Assembly: GCA_016209665.1 (NCBI GenBank)
Contig: JACQVT010000586.1
Coordinates: 1-5,192 of the forward strand
Direction: 5' to 3'
From: Planctomycetota bacterium
Lineage (GTDB): Bacteria > Planctomycetota > Phycisphaerae > UBA1845 > PWPN01
DNA: 5,192 nucleotides
Of this stretch, positions 1 to 4,753 are shown in pieces. The first letter of the stretch is position 1. Each line of letters starts with the position of its first letter. The notes under the pieces are model-generated. The model searched no databases, had not been told where the DNA came from, and saw only the letters and a program-made list of their open reading frames with translations. The translations under genes and the position numbers were made by a program.

Positions 1-203
1 CGATGGAATCGGCCAGCGCTGCGTTCGCGGAGAGGGTGATTGACCGGGGCGTGCCCACGTCCGAGTTCAGGTATCGCAACGCCCTCTACCACCTGATGAC
101 GACCCAGACGAGCTGCTATCGCTACTGGGGCCCGGGCATTTGGACCGATTATGGCCGTGAGTTGTGTCGACGCACGATGGAGATCCTGGAACATGACTTC
201 TGA
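1..203 (+). CDS. C-terminal end of a probable glycoside hydrolase family 57 protein (partial, 5' end outside window)
   Basis: Only the last 66 or so codons lie in the window. The frame is open to the left edge, so the ATG at position 3 is probably internal, and the stop is TGA at 201-203. The visible peptide contains the block 'QTSCYRYWGPGIWTDYGRE' followed by 'LCRRTMEIL', an aromatic-rich patch that I recognise from the C-terminal part of GH57-type (alpha-amylase/4-alpha-glucanotransferase-like) proteins in Planctomycetes and Chloroflexi. GH57 enzymes act on alpha-glucans through a (beta/alpha)7 barrel, but none of the catalytic region is visible here, so activity cannot be judged. The family call rests on remembered similarity of one motif. 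No clear terminator follows it before the next promoter at about 308. Confidence 0.55.
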   Translation, partial: MESASAAFAERVIDRGVPTSEFRYRNALYHLMTTQTSCYRYWGPGIWTDYGRELCRRTMEILEHDF

Positions 204-307
204 CATTGAGGCGGCATGGGCGGGTACGTAGAGACCGAACCGGCCAGCTCCTGCGTGAATCGAGGTCAGTCAAGATGGGATACACCGAAATGACCCAGTT
301 TTTCCGC

Positions 308-338
308 TTGACTCTCCCGTTGGGGGAGGCTTTAGCAT
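308..338 (+). promoter_or_regulatory. MerR-family promoter/operator with 19-bp spacer
   Basis: A -35 box TTGACT (308-313) is separated by exactly 19 bp from a -10-like TAGCAT (333-338). The spacer carries an inverted repeat, CTCCC (314-318) and GGGAG (324-328), centred at about 321. This has the same layout as promoters bound by MerR-family activators such as CueR: an overlong spacer with the operator between -35 and -10. The gene it drives begins with a MerR helix-turn-helix, so this should be an autoregulated promoter. Transcription would start near 345. That excludes the ATG at 337 as a start and supports the ATG at 373. Confidence 0.72.
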
Positions 339-372
339 GTCGCTCGTCGGGGGTGCAACCGACGAGGCAACC

Positions 373-558
373 ATGTTCACCATCGGCGAGTTCTCGAAGA
401 TTGTCGGGCTGACGGTCAAGACGCTGCGGTTCTACGCGATCGTGATGCCCACGCGGGAAGTGTACATCAAGGGGCCGGGGATGATCTTCAACGGCAATCC
501 CAGGAACTATCTGACGGAGATACAGATCCCCGTTGAAGCGGGGAACAGTGGAGAGTGA
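373..558 (+). CDS. Internally deleted MerR-family regulator with GyrI-like tail (61 aa)
   Basis: The N-terminus, [21 protein letters not shown] (residues 1-21), is the canonical first helix-turn-helix of a MerR transcription factor. From about residue 26 the protein continues with '[17 protein letters not shown]' and '[11 protein letters not shown]', which I recognise as the C-terminal end of a GyrI-like/AraC effector-binding domain. Full MerR-GyrI proteins are about 270-290 residues, so the wing, the dimerisation coiled coil and most of the effector domain (roughly 200 or more residues) are missing. The join lies near codons 22-25 (436-447) and keeps the frame. The start is ATG 373, with GAGG at 364-367. 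An upstream in-frame ATG at 337 overlaps the -10 box and is disfavoured. The product can hardly bind DNA as a normal MerR dimer; it is either a decaying gene or, less likely, a small protein with a new role. The stop is TGA 556-558. Confidence 0.7.
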   Translation: MFTIGEFSKIVGLTVKTLRFYAIVMPTREVYIKGPGMIFNGNPRNYLTEIQIPVEAGNSGE

Positions 559-570
559 GGGTCCAGCACT

Positions 571-605
571 GAGAAGTGAGAGGTGAGAAGTGAGAAGTGA
601 GAGAG
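571..605. repeat. Heptanucleotide tandem repeat (GAGAAGT)n
   Basis: Five consecutive 7-nt units follow the MerR-like gene: GAGAAGT (571-577), GAGAGGT (578-584), GAGAAGT (585-591), GAGAAGT (592-598) and the degenerate GAGAGAG (599-605). A purine-rich run of G and A continues to about 640. The strand asymmetry is striking: almost all purines on the + strand. No gene is supported from 559 to 655. Such short heptamer arrays are usually slippage-derived intergenic repeats. I see no sign of CRISPR spacers or a coding function. Confidence 0.75.
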
Positions 606-655
606 GAGTGAAGGAGGAGGCAGGAGTCAGGAAGCAGAAAGGGGCGGTGAGAGCA

Positions 656-1180
656 TCAGGAGCCGCTGGATATCGCCTGCCATTCCTGCCATCCGGGCGA
701 CTCGAGCCCCGGAGGATCGATGCGCAACAGGCCGAGCGAGCTGAAGTAGTCGGCCACTTCTGGCTGATAGATGCTGGTCAGGAAGGCGGGGTCGTAGAGA
801 TAGGTCCACACCGCCAGGGAGGTGCCGGCGGGGAGAACGGCGAAGAGCCGCCGGATGAAGTCGGCCTGCTCCTGCTCGCTGCCGGCGCTGAAGAAGCCGG
901 AGGGGGCGGCCGGGGGTCCCAGCTCGACGAATGCTACCGGACGTGACGAGCCGAGACGGGCGCGGATGGGGGCATAGTAGTCATCGGGCAGCGTCGCGGC
1001 GGTGAAGCCCGAGTCCGGGCCGTCCAGGGGCACGGACGGATAGCTGCCGAACGCGTAAACGTCACTGATGTCGGCGAAGGGCTGGATCGTCGCCCAGAGA
1101 CCGTTCGTTTTGACGTTCTCATACTGTGAGGTTATCAGAAATCCCGACGCAGGCAGGTGCGAATCCGGAAAATCTCCCAT
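656..1180 (-). pseudogene. 5'-truncated remnant of a GH53-like TIM-barrel glycosidase
   Basis: On the minus strand about 165 codons read like the C-terminal half of a secreted (beta/alpha)8 glycosidase related to arabinogalactan endo-galactanases (GH53-like). In order they show 'FLITSQYENVK', 'DVYAFGSYPSVP', a 'DDYYAPIRARL' helix, 'PVAFVELGPP' with the Glu expected at the end of a late barrel strand (the nucleophile position in related barrels), 'EQEQADFIRRLFAVLP', 'SLAVWTYLYDPAF', and the closing 'SSLGLLR..' and 'WQEWQ'. The family normally exceeds 300 residues and begins with a signal peptide; both the signal peptide and the first barrel units are absent. The frame stays open to 1552, but upstream of about 1150 the sequence is unrecognisable and then lies antisense to vapB, so that part is a chance extension. 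The ATG at 1180 has no convincing ribosome binding site, and I found no upstream half in the other two frames between 1180 and 1320. The stop is at 656-658. Confidence 0.62.
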
Positions 1181-1328
1181 ATGGGCAGCGCGGGCTGCAC
1201 CCGGAACCCGGGGGCGGCCGATGGCCGTCGAGAACGCCGGGGGCTCGATCGGGACGGTCCTGCTACTCAGCGCGCCGCCCACAGAACACCACACGATATC
1301 GGGATGGCGGGACCGGCCGGGCCTGGGA

Positions 1329-1334
1329 TATAAT
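1329..1334 (+). promoter_or_regulatory. -10 box of the vapBC promoter
   Basis: TATAAT, a perfect -10 consensus, sits at 1329-1334 in a GC-rich setting. There is no clear -35 at the expected distance (around 1306-1311). Transcription would start near 1341, which leaves a leader of only about 10 nt before the vapB ATG at 1352. The SD-like GAGG (1342-1345) would lie at the very 5' end of the mRNA. Autorepression by the VapBC complex binding over this region is typical of the family; no clear operator dyad was identified here. Confidence 0.6.
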
Positions 1335-1351
1335 GTCCTGTGAGGTACCTT

Positions 1352-1570
1352 ATGACCTACCGAGGCAAGGTGAAAGGCGGGATGGTGGTGCTGGAGCCGG
1401 GTGCTCGTCTGGACGAAGGCGCCGAGGTGGTCGTCGAGCCGGTGGGCTCGGGCGATGAGTACGCGAGCCTTCGGGAGGGCCTGCTCAAGCTGGCCGGCAC
1501 CGTTAAGGGGTTGCCGTCCGACATGTCCCGAAATCATGACCACTACATCCACGGGGCTCCGAAGAGATGA
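1352..1570 (+). CDS. VapB-type antitoxin
   Basis: This 72-residue protein neutralises the PIN-domain RNase encoded immediately downstream and probably represses the operon. The N-terminal part, 'MTYRGKVKGGMVVLEPG' followed by 'LDEGAEVVVEPV', is a short beta-rich module resembling small antitoxins of the AF2212/DUF104 or AbrB-like kind. The C-terminal part, 'LLKLAGTVKGLPSDMSRNHD' then 'HYIHG', is the toxin-embracing tail that recurs in planctomycete antitoxins. The start is ATG 1352, with GAGG at 1342-1345 spaced 6 nt. A GTG at 1340 in frame would add four residues, but it lies at the predicted transcription start and would have no binding site. The stop overlaps the toxin start as ATGA (1567-1570), which indicates translational coupling. 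The N-terminal fold assignment is less certain than the antitoxin role. Confidence 0.85.
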   Translation: MTYRGKVKGGMVVLEPGARLDEGAEVVVEPVGSGDEYASLREGLLKLAGTVKGLPSDMSRNHDHYIHGAPKR

Positions 1571-1968
1571 CGCCCTACTTCGGGGACACCTTCTTCTTTC
1601 TGGCCCTGCTCGTGGAGGGCGACGAAGCCCATCAACGAGCCGTTCAGGCGATCAGCGACCTGAAACGCGACCTCTACACGACCACATGGGTCCTGACGGA
1701 AGTCGCCGACGGAATCGCCCCACGCGACACGCGGGGCAGTTTCATTCCCTTGCTCCGGTTCCTGCGGAGCCACCCGAAAGTGGTAATCGTGCCGACGGCC
1801 GATGACCTGTTCGACCGTGCAGTCGACCTCTACGGCAACCGGCCGGACAAGGACTGGTCCCTCACCGACTGCATCTCGTTCGTGGTCATGCAGGACCGCG
1901 GGCTCACCGAAGCCCTGACCGGCGACCACCACTTCGAGCAGGCGGGGTTCGTGGCCCTGCTCAAGTGA
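1567..1968 (+). CDS. vapC: VapC-type PIN-domain ribonuclease toxin
   Basis: This 133-residue protein is the normal length for a single PIN domain, a Mg2+-dependent RNase that blocks translation when not held by its antitoxin. The acidic active-site residues are visible: Asp7 in 'YFGDTFFFLALL', Glu45 in 'VLTEVAD', Asp101 in 'DWSLTDCISFVVM', and Asp120 in 'EALTGDHHFEQAGF'. All four acids are present, so the enzyme looks intact. The closing motif with HHFEQAGF is highly characteristic of this PIN subfamily. The ATG overlaps the vapB stop by 4 nt, giving one bicistronic, coupled operon. The cellular RNA target (tRNA, rRNA or mRNA) cannot be deduced from sequence. The complete operon sits in a stretch of gene remnants, as expected for mobile or addictive modules in accessory DNA. 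Confidence 0.92.
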   Translation: MTPYFGDTFFFLALLVEGDEAHQRAVQAISDLKRDLYTTTWVLTEVADGIAPRDTRGSFIPLLRFLRSHPKVVIVPTADDLFDRAVDLYGNRPDKDWSLTDCISFVVMQDRGLTEALTGDHHFEQAGFVALLK

Positions 1969-2159
1969 ACCGGTCGAGCATCGCACAGTGGGTAGCGTCG
2001 TTGGCACCCCCGTCGGGGCGAAGCATCGACGCAGAGAGGCGATCGTTGTCCATGACCGGCCAGCAGATCCATGCCGAGCTTGCCGCCCGGGGTATCCGTA
2101 TCTTCATCGAGGACCAGCCGGATGGCTTCGGTCATTTCGGTTGGGAGAGCAAGGGTTGA
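1965..2159 (+). CDS. Possible small protein coupled to vapC (hypothetical; alternative start at 2052)
   Basis: A GTG at 1965 overlaps the vapC stop as GTGA (1965-1968) and opens a 64-codon frame ending with TGA 2157-2159. An alternative start is ATG 2052, preceded by GAGAGG (2034-2039) at a rather long 12-nt spacing, which gives 35 residues. The portion after 2052, 'MTGQQIHAELAARGIRIFIE' then 'DQPDGFGHFGWESKG', has high GC at third codon positions and reads as an amphipathic helix followed by a beta strand. It faintly resembles the start of a TubC-type docking domain ('LxARGIRxxxE'), but that domain needs about 50 residues and no more is present. I do not recognise a function. It could be a third gene of the operon, a fragment, or chance. 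Confidence 0.32.
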   Translation: MNRSSIAQWVASLAPPSGRSIDAERRSLSMTGQQIHAELAARGIRIFIEDQPDGFGHFGWESKG

Positions 2160-2308
2160 TCTCTCACCAGGTAGACGCCGATCGCCCGCATCGCCACCAT
2201 TTGCGCGAATGCGCACAGGCGGAGGCGTACGGCGACGCTGCCCAGGCCCGCCGAATCGTCTCCTGCCAAGGAACGGGCGACGCGGGGAGTGGGGCTGGTG
2301 ATGCGGAG
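2132..2308 (-). pseudogene. Degenerate extra copy of the 3' end of the adjacent zinc-ribbon membrane-protein gene
   Basis: Immediately past the stop of the membrane-protein gene the same minus-strand frame continues to encode a second version of its C-terminus. The pairs are 'LAGDDS' against 'LAEDTS', and 'FAQMVAMRAIGVY' against 'FAQVVAMRAIGVY', with the same 17-residue spacing from the first motif to the Gln of 'AFAQ'. At DNA level 2171-2233 matches 2345-2407 at 53 of 63 positions without gaps, including a 25-nt perfect block (2175-2199 and 2349-2373). The offset is 174 nt, exactly 58 codons. After 'GVY' the copies diverge ('LVRDQPLLSQPK' then a stop at 2132-2134, against 'CHAFSHKFDWL'). No start codon or binding site gives this fragment its own translation, so it is a remnant of a tandem paralogue or of a partial duplication. 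Confidence 0.72.
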
Positions 2309-3343
2309 CTACAACCAGTCGAACTTGTGGCTGAAGGCGTGGCAGTAAACGCCGATCGCCCGCATCGCCACCACTTGGGCGAAAGCGCGCAGAGCGAGGG
2401 CTACGGCCAGAATAAGCGGATCAAACGAGGTATCCTCCGCCAGGACACTGGCGGCGAACACCAGCACGGCCGCCGCCCCGTAAACCAACAGCACGGTACA
2501 GCCATAGGGAATAGCGGTCCTGATCGCGGTCACCACCATGCGGTCCACCCGCGCCAAGGACTTGGCATCGCCCATCACCAGAATCAATACCATCATTGGC
2601 CACAGACAGAGGCCCAACATCGCCAGAACGGCGATGGGGAGCAGATGCCCCGAGGATCCAACGCCGGCGGCGGAACCGATCCAGGCGACACCGATGCAGT
2701 ACAGGAGGGCGGGGGCGAGGGCCAGCAGGCACGTACCGACGAAGGCACACAACGGCACGCCGAACGACTGCCACCAATCCTCGATCCCCTCCGTCAACGG
2801 CAGGGGCGGGAGTTCCTTGTCACCCTCGGCGGCCTGGCGCACAACGTTCAAGGAAAACGCGGCGAACACGCCTTCGCAGACGGCCAGGACCACCAGGCCC
2901 AGCACGGTAAGACGTAATCTGCCCGTCGCGAGGAGATAACCGCTGCCAACCGTCCCGACGGTGAGTACTGCCCAGGCGACTATGAATCTGAACAAGCTGC
3001 GCGGACGTGCCAGAACGAGAAACACGCCAGGCAGTGCACTGAAGAAGCCGAGCAGGCTCCCTGGTGGTCGCTCGCCGACCTCGTCCTGCCCGGCAGACCC
3101 GGCGGCCGGAACGATGGCGGGGGTGGGTGCCGAGTTCGGAACAGTCGTACGGGGCGACCGGTCCGCGGGCAGGGCGTCGCCGTGTTCGATCTCGCGGAGG
3201 GCGGCCAGCGAGAACTCGCTTTCCGATGGCTCGGCCACATGAACCGTGAACGATTGGCCGCACTTCTTGCAGCGTGCCCGCTGACCGTGGGCGGACGCCT
3301 TCACGTTGTACCTCGCACCACAGGCGCACGACGCGGTTGGCAT
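2309..3343 (-). CDS. Zinc-ribbon multi-pass membrane protein
   Basis: This 344-residue protein begins with a zinc ribbon: Cys6 and Cys8 (CxC, 'SCACGARYNV') and Cys25 and Cys28 (CxxC, 'ARCKKCGQSFTV'), like the MJ0042-type knuckles common at planctomycete N-termini. A polar, Pro/Ala-rich linker (about 35-97) leads to roughly six hydrophobic segments near residues 119-139, 144-166, 195-222, 234-257, 281-303 and 308-332, ending 'CHAFSHKFDWL'. Between the second and third segments lies 'DWWQSFGVPL', a motif I associate with a planctomycete membrane domain of unknown function. It is an inner-membrane protein with a cytosolic metal-binding head; the substrate or partner is unknown. The start is the ATG at 3343-3341, because GGAGGA (3351-3356 on the minus strand) lies 7 nt upstream of it. 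In-frame ATGs at 3349 and 3370 are too close to, or upstream of, that site. A degenerate copy of its 3' end follows it. Confidence 0.82.
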   Translation of the reverse strand: MPTASCACGARYNVKASAHGQRARCKKCGQSFTVHVAEPSESEFSLAALREIEHGDALPADRSPRTTVPNSAPTPAIVPAAGSAGQDEVGERPPGSLLGFFSALPGVFLVLARPRSLFRFIVAWAVLTVGTVGSGYLLATGRLRLTVLGLVVLAVCEGVFAAFSLNVVRQAAEGDKELPPLPLTEGIEDWWQSFGVPLCAFVGTCLLALAPALLYCIGVAWIGSAAGVGSSGHLLPIAVLAMLGLCLWPMMVLILVMGDAKSLARVDRMVVTAIRTAIPYGCTVLLVYGAAAVLVFAASVLAEDTSFDPLILAVALALRAFAQVVAMRAIGVYCHAFSHKFDWL

Positions 3344-3488
3344 GACCATATCCTCCGCTGCACCGGCCACTGGGGCGCCATGGGGCGTCGTGCGGCCACA
3401 TGGCCTTCGGCCCCGGCGCCGCGAACGGCTCGACCATGAGCCCGGCCCGGTTCCACCAGCGCTCGACGGGCCAGCCGCTCAGCAGGCA

Positions 3489-3494
3489 ATCTTA
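3489..3494 (-). promoter_or_regulatory. Weak -10 candidate for the zinc-ribbon membrane-protein gene
   Basis: On the minus strand TAAGAT (3494 to 3489) is the only A/T-rich island between this gene and the isomerase. It has no recognisable -35 partner and would give a leader of about 140 nt. A 7-bp inverted repeat, CCACCAG (3453-3459) and CTGGTGG (3499-3505), brackets it and could be an operator, or may be chance in GC-rich DNA. Confidence 0.25.
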
Positions 3495-3608
3495 TCTACT
3501 GGTGGCTCTTCCCGCGAATCCGCAGGCAGAGAGAGGGCCAACCGCCCCATCGGTCGAACCTGTGATGCAAGCCCGGTGCGTTCACCGCGTTCACCTCTAG
3601 CTCCACGA

Positions 3609-3636
3609 TTGACCGGGCGGGCGAATCTGGTAGGCT
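3609..3636 (+). promoter_or_regulatory. Candidate promoter of the isomerase operon
   Basis: TTGACC (3609-3614), a 5/6 match to the -35 consensus, is followed after 16 bp by TAGGCT (3631-3636), a -10 form seen in high-GC bacteria. It points toward the isomerase start at 3716 and would leave a leader of about 70 nt. The remainder of the 3344-3715 divergent gap holds no gene that I can support. Confidence 0.45.
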
Positions 3637-3715
3637 GGCGCACCTAACTATTGTGGCGGCAAGTGGATCGGATTCTCACCGAGTTTTCGCCCGGCCGTGG
3701 GTCGAGGATCAGGCT

Positions 3716-4753
3716 ATGAGGATTGGGTTCAGTACGTCGGTCTGCCCGGAGTGGGACCTGCCGACGATCATCGAGCAGGCCAAGACGCTGGGCTATGAGG
3801 GCGTCGAGTTGTACGGACTGGGCGGGCATCTGCATTTGCCGACGAGCCCGGCGCTGGCGGACTCAACGGCAGTGAGGGCGTCGTTCGAGGCGGCGGGGAT
3901 CGGCCTGGTCAACGTCGCGACCGACTGCTCGTTCGGCTGGCCGGACCGGCGGACGGTCGCGGACCATAAAGCGCGGTTGCGGGAGACGATGGCCCTGGCG
4001 AAGCGGCTGGGTTGTCCGAACGTGTCCATCAAGTCGGGCCGCGTACCGGCGTTTGGCAACCGGGATCCGGTGCTGGGCCGGATCGTCGCCGCTCTTCGCG
4101 AGTTGGCGCCGGAGGCGGCGGACCTGGGCGTGTGCATCCTGGTCGAGAACGACGGCGACCTGGCGCTCAGCCGCGACATGTGGTACATCGTGGACGCGGC
4201 AGGGCATCCGGCCGTCCGCTGCCTATGGAATCCGACGAACGCCTGGGTGGCGGGCGACACCCACGGACTGGCGGTGCCGCGGCTCGGCCGGTGGTCGCGA
4301 GTCGTGCACCTGGTGGACATAGCGATCAACTCCGCTGTCGCCGCCGATGGGCGGCCATCCCAGGATCCCACGGATAGCCGAGCTGGACCGGCTGTCTTCG
4401 ACCCTGAGGCTCAGACCCGAAGGGGAAGCCGGTCCCACACGGGGGCAAGCGGCTCCGCCACGGCTTGCGGGACGAGCCGCAACTACGTCGCACCGGGGCA
4501 GGGTCAGGGTCAGGCGGACCTGGCGCGGTTCCTGTTGCTGACGCGAGGCATCGGCGCGGAGCCCTGGCTGATCGTCGACTGGCCGCAGGCCGCCGGCCCC
4601 GCGAACCCCACCGAGTTGCTGCCCACCGCGCCGGCCTGGATCAGGGACCAACTGACGAAGATCGCGCAGGCCGCCGAGCTTTCGGCCTACAAGGGCGACA
4701 AGAACGCGCCGCGCTTCCCGTCCAGCGGTGCCCGGGCGGCAGCGCATGGTTGA
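3716..4753 (+). CDS. Sugar phosphate isomerase/epimerase-like TIM-barrel protein with in-frame insertion
   Basis: This 345-residue protein belongs to the xylose-isomerase-like TIM-barrel (AP endonuclease family 2) superfamily. Recognisable parts in order are strand 1 'MRIGFSTSVCPEWDLPTIIE', 'AKTLGYEGVELYG', 'LAKRLGCPNVSIKSG', 'GVCILVENDGD' (Glu144), 'LWNPTNAW' (Asn172), 'RVVHLVD' (His198), and 'EPWLIVDWPQ' (Asp288) near the end. In active relatives the metal site uses Glu, Asp, His and Glu at such positions. Here the second and fourth appear as Asn and Asp, so catalysis or metal binding may be altered. Residues of about 223-255, between the His198 strand and 'NYVAPGQGQ', are a foreign-looking Ser/Gly/Arg-rich insert (see the repeat entry). 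The start is ATG 3716, with GAGGA at 3704-3708 spaced 7 nt. An earlier in-frame start at 3653 lacks a binding site and would precede strand 1. The substrate is unknown. It overlaps the next gene by 8 nt. Confidence 0.85.
   Translation: MRIGFSTSVCPEWDLPTIIEQAKTLGYEGVELYGLGGHLHLPTSPALADSTAVRASFEAAGIGLVNVATDCSFGWPDRRTVADHKARLRETMALAKRLGCPNVSIKSGRVPAFGNRDPVLGRIVAALRELAPEAADLGVCILVENDGDLALSRDMWYIVDAAGHPAVRCLWNPTNAWVAGDTHGLAVPRLGRWSRVVHLVDIAINSAVAADGRPSQDPTDSRAGPAVFDPEAQTRRGSRSHTGASGSATACGTSRNYVAPGQGQGQADLARFLLLTRGIGAEPWLIVDWPQAAGPANPTELLPTAPAWIRDQLTKIAQAAELSAYKGDKNAPRFPSSGARAAAHG
4376..4479 (+). repeat. Palindromic in-frame insertion element (~99 nt) inside the isomerase gene
   Basis: Hairpin 1 spans 4385-4435 with three nested stems: GGACCGGCT/AGCCGGTCC (4385-4393 and 4427-4435), CTTCG/CGAAG (4396-4400 and 4418-4422) and CTGAG/CTCAG (4404-4408 and 4410-4414) around a single G. 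A second stem pairs GCAAGC (4445-4450) with GCTTGC (4463-4468), with GGC/GCC inside (4451-4453 and 4457-4459). A competing pair is CGGCTC (4450-4455) with GAGCCG (4474-4479). The pentamer agccg occurs at 4376-4380 and again at 4475-4479, in the same codon phase, and the interval 4381-4479 is 99 nt, or 33 codons. The encoded peptide (residues 223-255, including 'RRGSRSHTGASGSATACGTS') is low in hydrophobics and lies where relatives have a short loop. The hairpins and flanking pentamers are direct observation; mobility and the exact borders are inference. Confidence 0.6.

Noticed and set aside
322..339. GGGGGAGG at 322-329 as Shine-Dalgarno for a start at ATG 337
   Set aside because: It is the right half of the MerR operator, and the -10 box overlaps the ATG; the canonical MerR start is ATG 373 with its own GAGG.
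571..640. CRISPR array
   Set aside because: The repeats are 7 nt and contiguous, with no spacers.
1181..1552. N-terminal 124-codon extension of the minus-strand glycosidase frame
   Set aside because: It lies partly antisense to vapB, shows no family motifs, signal peptide or credible start, and is best explained as an open frame in GC-rich DNA.
2007..2018. CCCCC-GTC-GGGG as a terminator after vapC
   Set aside because: The stem is very short and no T-rich tract follows.
1988..2917. Long plus-strand frame of 309 codons rich in Gln, His and Arg
   Set aside because: It is antisense to the zinc-ribbon membrane-protein gene and has composition typical of a reverse-complement shadow; the opposite strand has clear motifs, membrane segments and a binding site.
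3573..3596. Small hairpin GGTG-CGTT-CACC with a repeated GTTCACC
   Set aside because: A four-base stem and one seven-base repeat are expected by chance in this composition; no regulator site is recognisable.
3793..4371. Minus-strand frame of 192 codons opposite the isomerase
   Set aside because: It is an antisense shadow: the plus strand shows conserved barrel motifs and a good start site.
4347..4541. Frameshift in the isomerase compensated within the insert region
   Set aside because: The frame of the conserved segments is the same before and after the block, and the hairpins plus matching pentamers explain the odd peptide better as an insertion than as a double frameshift.
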